Shown: one piece after another, positions 32,019-40,842 of the stretch
Numbering within the stretch: position 1 is the stretch's first letter
Layout of the letters: every line of letters starts with the position of its first letter
Source of the DNA: an uncultured Mycoplasmatota bacterium
Lineage (GTDB): Bacteria; Bacillota_I; Bacilli_A; RF39; UBA660
Direction of reading: 5' to 3'
Assembly: GCA_946497375.1 (NCBI GenBank)
Contig: CAMMKE010000003.1
Span: 1 to 46,387 of the forward strand
Length of the DNA stretch: 46,387 nucleotides
Notes under the pieces: model-generated
What the model saw: the letters and a program-made list of their open reading frames with translations, nothing else
Told to the model about the DNA's origin: nothing
Database searches by the model: none
Position numbers and translations under genes: made by a program

Positions 32019-34280
32019 ATGGCAAAAAGAAAGAAAAAGAAAGAAACTAAAAAAGGTTTTGCTCATGCTACAGAATTATATGGTGTATTACTTGTTTTAG
32101 CAGCAATACTTGGTATTGGTAGATATGGTCCTGTTGGTAATATGATTGCATCTTTTGCAATATTTCTTGTAGGAGTATTTTATAATGTGCTATTAGTTGT
32201 TTTGTTAGTACTAGGTGCATATTTAATTATAAATAGAGAGTGGCCTAATTTATTTACAACTAAAATGTTAGGTATTTATTTATTAGTTATAGGTCTACTT
32301 GTTTTAATGCATGAAAACTTTATATTACAAAATGATAGTAATGCAATAAAAGTATTTAGTGAAACTACTAATCAGTTAATAGAGTCTTTTTCAGACGTTA
32401 TGAAAGGTGCAAGGCCTAATGCAATTGGTGGGGGTATTATTGGGTGTACCTTTGGAGTTTTATTTATGATGTTATTCTCATATAGAGGAATGCAGATAAT
32501 TGCTTGGACTTTAATTATTATAGGATTTTCATTATTTACTGGCTTTTCTATTGTTGATTTTGTTAAAGATAAGGCAAGTAAGGCTAAAGAGAAGTTCCCT
32601 AAAAGAGATAAGAATAAGGAAGAAGAACCTGATAGTAAGAAACCTATTATTACAGGTAATGTTGAACCGGCTATGGGTGAGATAAAAGATGATGATAAGA
32701 AAATTGTTATATCTAGTATAGACGAGTTAACTAAAGCTAAGGTAAATGAAGAAGCTACTGAGAATAATGATGTTAGTGATGAAGATAAAGAGTCTACTAA
32801 TAAAACTACTGTTAAACATAACTATATTTTACCATCAATTAATCTATTAGATGCTCCTAAGAAAAAGAAAAATAGTGTTAATCAAAGTTTAATTGAAAAG
32901 AATATAGAAATACTTGAGAAAGTATTAAAAGACTTTAATATTATTGGTAAAGTAGTAGAAGTACATATTGGTCCTACTGTTACTCAGTATGAGTTAGAAC
33001 TTCATTCTGGTACTAAGGTTAGTAAACTTTTATCTATTCATAGAGAAATAGCTTTAGCGATTGCTACTAAAGATGTTAGAATACAAGCACCTATACCTGG
33101 AAAGAATACTGTAGGTATAGAAATTGCTAATAAAGAGACTGCTTCTGTATCATTTAGAGAAGTGTTAGAGAAAGTACCTAAGTCACTTGATGGTTCTAAA
33201 CTTCTATGTCCTTTAGGTAAAAATATTATGGGTAATGTTATATGGTGTGAAATTAATAAAACACCTCACCTTTTAGTAGCAGGTTCTACTGGTTCAGGTA
33301 AATCTGTATGTATTAATGGTATTATTTGTTCTATTTTAATGAGAGCGAAACCTGATGAAGTAAAACTTGTCATGGTTGACCCTAAAAAAGTTGAACTTTC
33401 TGGTTATAATGGTGTTCCTCATTTAATGAGACCAGTTGTAACTGACCCTAAAGAAGCATCTGTTGCCCTTGCTAAAATTGTATCTGAGATGGAAAGACGT
33501 TATGATATGTTTAGTGAGACTAAAACTAAGAATATTGCAACTTATAATGATTATGTAGAAAAGATGAATAAGACTCTACCAGCAGATGAACAAATGAAGA
33601 AGATGCCATTTATCGTGGTAATAATAGATGAGTTAGCAGACCTTATGTTAGTTGCAAGTAAAGATGTAGAAGCTTCTATTATGAGAATTACACAGATGGC
33701 TCGTGCAGCGGGTATTCACTTAATTATTGCTACCCAAAGACCATCAACAGATGTAATTACTGGTGTTGTTAAAGCAAATATTCCAAGTCGTATTTCCTTT
33801 GCTGTTTCTAGTAGTATAGATTCTCGTACTATTCTTGATATGACAGGAGCAGAAAAACTACTTGGTAAAGGTGATATGTTATTCTTACCAATGGGTGAAG
33901 CAGATCCAGAACGTATTCAAGGAGCATTTATTTCTGATGATGAGATTAAAAGAATAATAGATTATACTATTGAACAACAAAAAGCAGAGTATGATCAAGC
34001 CTTTATGGATTTAAAAGGTGATAGTGAAAAGAGTGCCTCACAAAAAGAAGATATGAGACAAGAGGAAGAATATGATGATCCTTTATATAATGAAATAGTA
34101 GAGTTTGTTATAGAGACTCAAAAAGCCAGTGCCTCACTATTACAAAGAAGATTTAAACTTGGTTATAATAGAGCAGCACGTATTATTGATTTACTAGAAG
34201 AAAGAGGTATTATTGGACCACCTAATGGCTCTAAACCTAGAGAAGTACTTGTTAAGTTAGATGAACCAACGGAAGAATAA
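32019..34280 (+). CDS. ftsK: DNA translocase FtsK/SpoIIIE
   Basis: Septal DNA pump that clears chromosome DNA during division. The 753-aa protein has four N-terminal membrane segments (about 18-185) and a charged linker. The alpha/beta motor domain has Walker A VAGSTGSGKS near 421 and Walker B VVIIDELADLM. The C-terminal gamma winged-helix domain (from about DPLYNEIVEFV, with RRFKLGYNRAARIIDLLEERG) recognises polar DNA motifs. Length is normal for SpoIIIE-type proteins. ATG 32019 is favoured over TTG/ATG codons further up by its GAGAGTGA site and by the promoter position. Confidence 0.95.
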   Translation: MAKRKKKKETKKGFAHATELYGVLLVLAAILGIGRYGPVGNMIASFAIFLVGVFYNVLLVVLLVLGAYLIINREWPNLFTTKMLGIYLLVIGLLVLMHENFILQNDSNAIKVFSETTNQLIESFSDVMKGARPNAIGGGIIGCTFGVLFMMLFSYRGMQIIAWTLIIIGFSLFTGFSIVDFVKDKASKAKEKFPKRDKNKEEEPDSKKPIITGNVEPAMGEIKDDDKKIVISSIDELTKAKVNEEATENNDVSDEDKESTNKTTVKHNYILPSINLLDAPKKKKNSVNQSLIEKNIEILEKVLKDFNIIGKVVEVHIGPTVTQYELELHSGTKVSKLLSIHREIALAIATKDVRIQAPIPGKNTVGIEIANKETASVSFREVLEKVPKSLDGSKLLCPLGKNIMGNVIWCEINKTPHLLVAGSTGSGKSVCINGIICSILMRAKPDEVKLVMVDPKKVELSGYNGVPHLMRPVVTDPKEASVALAKIVSEMERRYDMFSETKTKNIATYNDYVEKMNKTLPADEQMKKMPFIVVIIDELADLMLVASKDVEASIMRITQMARAAGIHLIIATQRPSTDVITGVVKANIPSRISFAVSSSIDSRTILDMTGAEKLLGKGDMLFLPMGEADPERIQGAFISDDEIKRIIDYTIEQQKAEYDQAFMDLKGDSEKSASQKEDMRQEEEYDDPLYNEIVEFVIETQKASASLLQRRFKLGYNRAARIIDLLEERGIIGPPNGSKPREVLVKLDEPTEE

Positions 34281-34281
34281 T

Positions 34282-34315
34282 AAAGAGATTTCTTGATGAT
34301 GTCTCTTTTTCTTTA
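34282..34315 (+). terminator. Terminator of ftsK
   Basis: AAAGAGA (34282-34288) pairs with TCTCTTT (34302-34308), followed by TTCTTTA. Confidence 0.68.
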
Positions 34316-34325
34316 TAATTATTTA

Positions 34326-34334
34326 TGCTAAAAT
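34326..34334 (+). promoter_or_regulatory. Extended -10 promoter for the U32 operon
   Basis: TGCTAAAAT (TG-N-TAAAAT) lies 23 bp before ATG 34358. It sits inside the longer in-frame reading (ATG 34325), which argues for the shorter protein. Confidence 0.5.
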
Positions 34335-34357
34335 ATGTTGTGAAAAGGACTGATGTT

Positions 34358-35191
34358 ATGAAACTTTTAGGTGTAATAAGAGATTCTAATTATTTAGAAT
34401 ACTTAGATAATGGTTTAGATGGACTTATCTTACCATTAGAAAATTTTTCTGTTGATTATTTTAAATATTATAATATTTCTGACATAAAAGAATATAAGAA
34501 AAATACTGATAAGCTATGTTTTGTTGTTATAAATAAAATGATATTTAATAATGAGTTAGATAATTTACTTAAGGTATTAAAAGAACTAGAAAATATAAAA
34601 GTAGATGGAGTGTTCTTTTATGATTTAGCAGTTCTTAATCTAGTCAAAGAAAATAAAATAAACATTAACTTAATCTACAATGGTACTCATATGGTTACTA
34701 ATAGTGATACTATTAATTTGTATTATGATTTAGGAGTTAAAAGAGCCTATCTCTCTAATGAAATAACTAAAGATGAAGTACTTAATATAAGAAGTAATAC
34801 TAAAAGTGATTTATTTATTCTTTTGCTTGGTAACCCTGTAGTTGCCATGTCTAGAAGAAGTTTACTTACTAGTTATTTTGCAAATAAAAATAAAAGTAAA
34901 AGTGATTTAATTACTATTAAAGAGCCTAAAAGTGGTCAAGAGTTCTTAGTGAAAGAAGATAGTAATGGGACAACTTTCTTTTATAATAAATGTCTTAATT
35001 TGAGTAATGTTTATAAGGAGTTAGTTGACAATAACATAAATTATGGAATTATAGAACAAGGAGAATTTAGTAGTGATGAGTACAAAGAATTAATTAAAGC
35101 TTTTGTTAATTTTGATAAGCTAACAATAGACGAATTAGCAGGACATAATAGAGGATTTTTATATAGAGAAACTATTTATAAAGTGAAGTAG
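34358..35191 (+). CDS. U32-type protein, small partner (YrrN/TrhP1-like)
   Basis: The 277-aa protein resembles the shorter member of the paired U32 proteins (Bacillus YrrN). It has a TIM-barrel-like beta/alpha alternation (GLDGLILPL, VDGVFFYDLAVL, INLIYNGTHMVTN, GVKRAYLSNEIT), lacks the U32 Cys signature, and ends with an FLVKEDSNGTTFFYN segment. Paired YrrN/YrrO proteins (TrhP) hydroxylate U34 of tRNAs to ho5U. The usual larger partner lies downstream at 35819, but a decayed gene intervenes. AAAAGGA precedes ATG 34358. Confidence 0.75.
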   Translation: MKLLGVIRDSNYLEYLDNGLDGLILPLENFSVDYFKYYNISDIKEYKKNTDKLCFVVINKMIFNNELDNLLKVLKELENIKVDGVFFYDLAVLNLVKENKININLIYNGTHMVTNSDTINLYYDLGVKRAYLSNEITKDEVLNIRSNTKSDLFILLLGNPVVAMSRRSLLTSYFANKNKSKSDLITIKEPKSGQEFLVKEDSNGTTFFYNKCLNLSNVYKELVDNNINYGIIEQGEFSSDEYKELIKAFVNFDKLTIDELAGHNRGFLYRETIYKVK

Positions 35192-35203
35192 GAGGGAGTA
35201 TTT

Positions 35204-35805
35204 ATGAAACAAATTATATTTGCAACAACAAACCAATCTAAATCAAAAAGATTTAGTAAAGGATTAAAAGAATTAGGAATAGAAGTATTATCTTTAAAAG
35301 ATATAGATCTTAAATAAGATGCAAAAGAAGATGGAACTACTGCTATTGAAAATGCTTTAATAAAGGCAAGAGAGTGTTTTAAGAAGACTAATATGCCATG
35401 TATGGGAATGGATGATACTTTGTATTTAGAAGGTGTTCCTGATGATTTACAACCAGGCTTATTTGTTAGACGTGTTAATGGTAAGAGCCTAACTGATGAA
35501 GAGCCCTTTTATATTATACTAATTTAGTAAAAGAATATGGAAAAGATGGGAAAATTAATTGTAAATGGGTATATGGTTTAGCAGTTATTAATGAAAAAGG
35601 AGAGGAAGCTACATATAGTTGGTCTAAAGATGATTTTTATATGGTAAGTACCAGGGGTGATAAGATTAATCCAGGATATCCATTAAATTCTATATCCAAA
35701 TATAAAAAACTAGATAAATATTTTACGGATGTTACAGATGAAGATATGAAGTTACTAGAAGTAAATGAAGATGAGGTTGTAGACTTTATTGCAAGTCATA
35801 TATAA
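35204..35805 (+). pseudogene. Decayed RdgB/HAM1 non-canonical purine NTP pyrophosphatase
   Basis: The reading frame from ATG 35204 (good GGAGGGAG site) encodes IIFATTNQSKSKRFSK, a standard HAM1 N-terminus. It is cut by an in-frame TAA at 35315-35317. Downstream, TAIENALIKAR, CMGMDDTLYLEG and PGLFVRRVNG keep family motifs. The frame then shifts near 35503, where one missing base would restore EEALLYYTNLVKEYG. The remainder (WVYGLAVINEKGE, TRGDKINPGYPLNS) runs to TAA 35803-35805. Two separate lesions make a single sequencing error unlikely. The intact enzyme would hydrolyse ITP/XTP. It lies between the two U32 genes. Confidence 0.85.
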
Positions 35806-35818
35806 AGTAGGTGATTAG

Positions 35819-37003
35819 ATGAAAAAAATAGAGTTACTAGCACCAGCAGGGGATTTAGAAAGACTTAAAGTAGTCTTATTATACGGTGCTGATGCAGTTT
35901 ATGTAGGAGGAGAAAAACTAAGTTTAAGGGCGAATGCTACTAATTTTAGTTTAGATGAATTAAAAGAAGGATGTACTTTCGCTCATAATTTAGGTAAAAA
36001 AGTATATCTAACCGCTAATATTGTTTTTCATGATAAAGATAGATTAGGTATGGAAGAATACATTAAAGAAGTTATAGACTGTGGTATTAATGCTTTTATC
36101 GTCAGTGATTTATATCTTGCCAAATATATTATAGATAACTATAAAACAGTAGAGGTTCATATATCTACACAAGACTCTATTACTAATAAAGATGCTGCAA
36201 TGTTTTATAGGGACTTAGGAGCAAGTAGAGTTGTTCTTGCAAGAGAACTATCTCGTGATGAGATAAAAGAAATATCAAGTATACCTAATCTAGAAACAGA
36301 AGTCTTTATTCATGGAGCCATGTGTACTTGTTTTAGTGGTAGATGTGCTTTATCTAATTATGTTACTAATCGTGATGCAAACCGTGGAGGATGTGCGCAA
36401 GTATGTCGTTTTGCCTTTGATTATAAAGATAATGATAAATTTACTCTTGCTACTAAAGACTTAAATATGGCAAGCTATATTAAAGATTTAATAGATATTG
36501 GTGTTAGTTCCCTAAAAGTAGAAGGAAGAATGCGAAGCCTTTATTATCTTGCTACTGTTATTGGTAGTTATAGATTTTTAATTGATAGTATTTATAATGG
36601 CACTTTAACTGATGAGAAATTACTTGAGTATGAGAAACGTCTTGACTCTGTCGCTAATCGTGATACAACTAGTCAATACTTTAATCATCTAGCAGATGTA
36701 ACTGACCAATATTATACAGGTAGACAAGAAGTATCTAATCAAGAGTATTTAGGACTTATAATAGGTTATGATGAAAAGATGAAATCTATTGTCTTAAAAG
36801 AACGTAACTACTTTAAAGTCGGTGATGAAGTAGAAATATTTACACCAACAGGAGAGATTTATCCTTATAAAATAGAGGTTATCTATAATGAAGATAATGA
36901 GAAAATAGATGTTGCAAGACATCCTGAAGAAGTATTAAAATTACCATTTGATACAAGACTTATTCCTTATTCTATGATAAGATTAATTAGAAAGGCTAAA
37001 TAA
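35819..37003 (+). CDS. U32-family tRNA hydroxylation protein (YrrO/TrhP2-like)
   Basis: The 394-aa protein begins KIELLAPAGDLERLK, typical of U32. It carries the family signature EVFIHGAMCTCFSGRCALS (about 161-179) and further Cys in GGCAQVCRF, consistent with an iron-sulfur site. Originally called peptidases, these proteins (TrhP/RlhA) act in RNA hydroxylation, here most likely 5-hydroxyuridine at tRNA position 34 using prephenate. AGTAGGTGATT precedes the ATG. Its short partner is at 34358. Confidence 0.9.
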   Translation: MKKIELLAPAGDLERLKVVLLYGADAVYVGGEKLSLRANATNFSLDELKEGCTFAHNLGKKVYLTANIVFHDKDRLGMEEYIKEVIDCGINAFIVSDLYLAKYIIDNYKTVEVHISTQDSITNKDAAMFYRDLGASRVVLARELSRDEIKEISSIPNLETEVFIHGAMCTCFSGRCALSNYVTNRDANRGGCAQVCRFAFDYKDNDKFTLATKDLNMASYIKDLIDIGVSSLKVEGRMRSLYYLATVIGSYRFLIDSIYNGTLTDEKLLEYEKRLDSVANRDTTSQYFNHLADVTDQYYTGRQEVSNQEYLGLIIGYDEKMKSIVLKERNYFKVGDEVEIFTPTGEIYPYKIEVIYNEDNEKIDVARHPEEVLKLPFDTRLIPYSMIRLIRKAK

Positions 37004-37036
37004 TCTTTCAATATAAATTAATAAGGAGAAGTAGTT

Positions 37037-37405
37037 ATGGATAGTAAAGAATATTATTATGTTCCAGTTTATGTGATGCTTGCCGAAGATTTTGTTTGTG
37101 GAGATGTTGATTTTATGTTTTTAGATAAGATAATAGTATCTAAAACTAAAACAGGTTATGAAGAGTTAGATGGCTTTAATAACTTTGTTATCTTAAAGTC
37201 AGAAAGAGATGAAAGTAAGAAATTAAATATTGTTAATTATGATGAGTGTCTATATTTAAATGAAGATGATATTACCGAAGAGAATAGAGTAGTGATTAAG
37301 CATATCTTTAATAGAGATAATTATGTTAAAGATAATTTTGATAATTTTGTTAAGATGAAAAGGGGAAATGTGAAAACTAAAAAGTATTATACAGGGAAGA
37401 AGTGA
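37037..37405 (+). CDS. Unknown small protein, 122 aa
   Basis: No family recognised. Soluble, with an acidic first two-thirds and a basic C-terminus (KMKRGNVKTKKYYTGKK), which might contact nucleic acid. AAGGAGAAG precedes the ATG. It lies between the U32 gene and the dNTPase gene (4-bp gap), apparently in the same operon. Confidence 0.68.
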   Translation: MDSKEYYYVPVYVMLAEDFVCGDVDFMFLDKIIVSKTKTGYEELDGFNNFVILKSERDESKKLNIVNYDECLYLNEDDITEENRVVIKHIFNRDNYVKDNFDNFVKMKRGNVKTKKYYTGKK

Positions 37406-37409
37406 TTTA

Positions 37410-38534
37410 ATGGGAAGTTTTGAGAAAGCAAAGAAGAACTTTTTAAGGAAAGAAAAAGATTTAAGTCCTTATGCTACTAAAAGTAGTGATGCTGTTAGGT
37501 TTAAAGAAGAAAAGGAAGATATTAGGCCTCCATTTTTTCATGATATAGATAGAATAATACATTCTTTGTCTTATACAAGATACTTAAATAAGACTCAAGT
37601 TTATACACTAAACTCTAATGACCATGTCAGTAGAAGAATTACTCATGTTCAGTTAGTTAGTAAAATTGCTAGAACTATTGGTAGGGCTTTAAACTTAAAT
37701 GAAGACTTAATAGAAGCGATTGCCTTAGGTCATGATATTGGTCACACTCCTTTAGGACATGCAGGAGAAGCGATATTAAATAGATTATCTTTAAAAGAAC
37801 TAGGAGAGTATTTTGCTCATAATATTCAAGGTGTTAGATATTATATGGAAGTGGCTAAAGATGGAGAAGGGCTTAATTTAACACTACAAACATTGGATGG
37901 TATTATGACTCATAATGGGGAGATGTTAAGTCCTATCTATGAACCTATGAAGAAGGATAAGAATGAGTTTTTAAGAGAATATAATGAAAGTTATAAAGAC
38001 TTAGAGAAATCTAAAAAGTATCGTCCTATGACCTTAGAAGGTTGTGTAGTTAGAATTAGTGATATTATAGGGTATATTGGTAGAGACATAGAAGATGCTA
38101 TTATGATAGATAGATTTAAAAGAAGTGATATACCAGAAAGTATAAGAGATGTATTAGGTGATAATAATAGAGATATTGTTAATACTATTGTCTTAGATAT
38201 TATTAATGAAAGTATAGATAAACCTTATATTAAGATGAGTGATAAAGTCTATAAAGCTCTATTCGCTTTAAAGAAATTTAACAATGAAAATATTTATAAG
38301 TATTCTATGACTAAAGAAGAATTAGATTATTATGAAGCTGGTATCAATAAACTATATAATATCTATTTAGATGATATAAAGACAAGTAATAAAGAAAGTG
38401 ATATCTATAAAATATTTTTAAATCATCAAGATAAAAGATATTTAGAATCTACTAATATTAAAAGATGGGTGATAGATTATATCGCTGGTATGACTGATGA
38501 CTTTTTGATAAGAGAGATTAAAAATCATGAGTAG
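37410..38534 (+). CDS. dGTPase-like deoxynucleoside triphosphate triphosphohydrolase
   Basis: HD-domain enzyme removing triphosphate from dNTPs, 374 aa. Motifs are the N-terminal RIIHSLSYTRYLNKTQVY (Arg-rich nucleotide contacts, about 49-66), RRITHVQLVSKIART (first metal His), ALGHDIGHTPLGHAGE (HD pair near 109) and ISDIIGYIGRDIEDA (distal Asp). This is the Dgt-type pattern of Gram-positive dNTPases. It overlaps the FolD gene by 8 bp, linking nucleotide and one-carbon genes. Confidence 0.9.
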   Translation: MGSFEKAKKNFLRKEKDLSPYATKSSDAVRFKEEKEDIRPPFFHDIDRIIHSLSYTRYLNKTQVYTLNSNDHVSRRITHVQLVSKIARTIGRALNLNEDLIEAIALGHDIGHTPLGHAGEAILNRLSLKELGEYFAHNIQGVRYYMEVAKDGEGLNLTLQTLDGIMTHNGEMLSPIYEPMKKDKNEFLREYNESYKDLEKSKKYRPMTLEGCVVRISDIIGYIGRDIEDAIMIDRFKRSDIPESIRDVLGDNNRDIVNTIVLDIINESIDKPYIKMSDKVYKALFALKKFNNENIYKYSMTKEELDYYEAGINKLYNIYLDDIKTSNKESDIYKIFLNHQDKRYLESTNIKRWVIDYIAGMTDDFLIREIKNHE

Positions 38535-39306
38535 AGTGTTAGAGTGTAGTGCTTTAGTTAGTGTTATACTTACTAAAGTAAAAAAAGATCTTAAGAAATA
38601 CACCACTTTTCTTGCTATCATTAGTTTCAATAACTCTACATATTGTAAATTATTAATAGATAAATGTCTTGAACTTGATATCCATTTTAAACATTATAAG
38701 TTAGATAATCCTAGTACAAAGGGTGTTATTTCTTTAATAGACGAACTTAATAAAGATAATGAAATAACCGGTATTTTATTAGTAGAACCTCTTCCTAAAA
38801 ATATAGATAAATATGCTTGTTATGATGCGATAAATATAAATAAAGATATAGATGGTGTTAATCCCATTAATCAGTATTATTTATCTATAAATAGACCTAA
38901 TATAGTTAATTCTACTGTTCTTGCCGTTATAAAGATATTAGAGTCTTATAATATCTCTTTAAGTGGTAAAAATGTCACTATCATTGGAAGAAGTTATAAT
39001 ATTTCTAGACCTCTTGCAAGTTACTTAATAAATAGTGATGCAACAGTTAGTATGTGTCACTCTAAGACTAGAGATTTAGTTAGTTTGTTAAAAAACAGTG
39101 ATATTGTGATAAGTGTAACAGGTGTTAACAATCTTTTTAGAAGTAGTGATTTAAAAGATGGCTGTGTTGTTATAGATGTAGGTTTAGGTGATGTCTTAAT
39201 AGATAGTGATAATATTAGTTATACACCTAAAACTAAGGGCGTAGGTCCTTTATCTATTGTCTTTCTATTAGAAAACTTAGTTACATCTTGTAAAAAGTTA
39301 AAATAG
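38527..39306 (+). CDS. folD: Divergent FolD (methylene-THF dehydrogenase/cyclohydrolase family)
   Basis: The 259-aa protein has the FolD two-domain plan. The NAD(P) domain is clear: GKNVTIIGRSYNISRPLASYL, ATVSMCHSKT, SDIVISVTGVNNLF, VVIDVGLGD. The catalytic domain is unusual. Tyr39 is kept, but the Y-x3-K lysine is Leu43, the Gln of VQLPLP is Val86 (LLVEPLP) and the PVPGGVGPMT loop reads PKTKGVGPLS. Asp109 in KDIDG is kept. Lys and Gln are needed for cyclohydrolase activity, so it may be a dehydrogenase only or serve another role. The start overlaps the dNTPase end. Confidence 0.83.
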   Translation: MSRVLECSALVSVILTKVKKDLKKYTTFLAIISFNNSTYCKLLIDKCLELDIHFKHYKLDNPSTKGVISLIDELNKDNEITGILLVEPLPKNIDKYACYDAININKDIDGVNPINQYYLSINRPNIVNSTVLAVIKILESYNISLSGKNVTIIGRSYNISRPLASYLINSDATVSMCHSKTRDLVSLLKNSDIVISVTGVNNLFRSSDLKDGCVVIDVGLGDVLIDSDNISYTPKTKGVGPLSIVFLLENLVTSCKKLK

Positions 39307-39340
39307 AAATTATAATAAATATGGAAAGAAGGTATGATTA

Positions 39341-39712
39341 ATGAAAATTTATGTATGTAAAAAATGTGGAAATGTTATATTAAAGTTAGAAGATAAAAGT
39401 GAGGCTTTAGTATGTTGCGGTGAAAAGATGACATTAGTTGAAGCGAATACAACTGAAGCTGCTACTGAAAAACATTTACCAGTATATGAGATTAAAGATG
39501 GAATGATTAATATCAAAGTAGGAGAAGTAGAACATCCAATGACAGATGAACATTATATTTCCTTTATAATTCTTGCAAGTGATGATAATTATATGATTAA
39601 GAAGTTAACAGCAGGAGATAAACCAGAAGCAAGTTTTCCTTATGATAAATCATATAATAAAATCTATGCTTATTGTAATTTACATAGTCTTTGGCTTACT
39701 GAAATTAAATAA
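39341..39712 (+). CDS. Desulfoferrodoxin (2Fe superoxide reductase)
   Basis: It reduces superoxide to hydrogen peroxide without making oxygen, typical of anaerobes. The 123-aa protein has an N-terminal desulforedoxin FeS4 site (Cys6-x2-Cys9 and Cys25-Cys26 in VCCGEKM). The SOR domain has the EKHLPV lysine loop, EVEHPMTDEHYI histidines and YCNLHSLW, which supplies the axial Cys and last His. AGAAGG precedes the ATG. It is monocistronic or coupled with the next gene (14-bp gap). Confidence 0.93.
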   Translation: MKIYVCKKCGNVILKLEDKSEALVCCGEKMTLVEANTTEAATEKHLPVYEIKDGMINIKVGEVEHPMTDEHYISFIILASDDNYMIKKLTAGDKPEASFPYDKSYNKIYAYCNLHSLWLTEIK

Positions 39713-39726
39713 AGGGATAATAATAT

Positions 39727-40842
39727 ATGAAAGATTTAGTTTGGGTTGGCATAAGAGAGTCAGAGATAAAATACTGTAATTTTATAGATGATAGTATTGT
39801 TTTGTTCGGCAGTAATCCTCATTCTTTTAGAATACAATTTAAGAAAAACGTTGACCATAATAATAAAGAAAATTTTTCATTATTAGATAGATTTTATGAT
39901 AATATAGTTCTTAAGGCGGTAAAAGATAATCCTAACGTGAAGTTTATGTATTATAGCCAAATTTACAGTTATGAAAGTATGAAAAAATTAGGATTATTAG
40001 ATTCCGTTCTTTGTTTAAATAATCAAGACTTAATTAAATTTATTAATGACAAATTTAAAATAAAAGAATTTTTAAAAATACATGTGCCTATACTTGATTA
40101 TGTTCTTTTTAAAGGCAAAGACATAAAATTTACTAACTTAAAAGAATCATATAATCATGATAGCTTTGTTATTCAGTCAAAAGAAGGATCTGGTGGCAGC
40201 GGTACTATTATTTTAGATGAAGAAAATCATAAAAGTCTTAAGTTTAATAATGATGAAATTTATATGGTTACAAAATATTGTAAAAATAATATTCCTATAA
40301 ACATTCATCTATTAATTAGTGAAAATGACATTACTTTACTTCCTATATCAATTCAAATAATAGAGAAGATTAATAATAAATTAGCATATAAGGGATGCGA
40401 TTTTATAGCATGTAAAAAAAATGTAGATAACCCTTTATTAACTAAAATAAATAATTATGCTTTAAAAATAGGAAAATTAATGCAAAAAAAAGGCTATAGA
40501 GGAATTATGGGAATAGATAGCATTTGTTATAATAAAGAAGTCTATTTCATGGAAATTAACCCAAGATTTCAGAATTCATCTATAGTATTAAATAAAGCAT
40601 TATTTGAACAAAACTTACCATCATTACAAGAGTTGCATTATAATTGCTTTTATAATAAGACTATTTCTTTAAGGACTTTTGAGGTAAATTATAGTAGTTA
40701 TATTTATAGCGAAGGAGATTGCAATAATACTTTTGAAAATGCAATTTGTACTTTAGATAGTTTTGATGAAAAAATAGAGTGTGAGAAAGGAAGTTATTTA
40801 TATACTGAGATATATGATAAAGCTATAGTTAAGATATTATGA
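39727..40842 (+). CDS. ATP-grasp ligase of unknown specificity
   Basis: The 371-aa protein has an ATP-grasp fold: a phosphate-binding loop SKEGSGGSGTIILDE near 152-166, a middle beta-domain, and GYRGIMGIDSICYNKEVYFMEINPRFQ (split across about 257-283) with the metal-binding Glu/Asn. These enzymes couple a carboxylate to an amine or thiol via acyl-phosphate. The N-terminal ~100 residues are not a standard pre-grasp domain that I recognise. The radical SAM gene starts within its stop codon (ATGA), so they are translated together. A peptide- or amino-acid-modifying pathway is a reasonable inference. Confidence 0.82.
   Translation: MKDLVWVGIRESEIKYCNFIDDSIVLFGSNPHSFRIQFKKNVDHNNKENFSLLDRFYDNIVLKAVKDNPNVKFMYYSQIYSYESMKKLGLLDSVLCLNNQDLIKFINDKFKIKEFLKIHVPILDYVLFKGKDIKFTNLKESYNHDSFVIQSKEGSGGSGTIILDEENHKSLKFNNDEIYMVTKYCKNNIPINIHLLISENDITLLPISIQIIEKINNKLAYKGCDFIACKKNVDNPLLTKINNYALKIGKLMQKKGYRGIMGIDSICYNKEVYFMEINPRFQNSSIVLNKALFEQNLPSLQELHYNCFYNKTISLRTFEVNYSSYIYSEGDCNNTFENAICTLDSFDEKIECEKGSYLYTEIYDKAIVKIL

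Noticed and set aside
35315..35317. Programmed stop readthrough in the RdgB gene
   Set aside because: A second independent lesion (one-base deletion near 35503) and the absence of any recoding signal make ordinary gene decay the simpler explanation.
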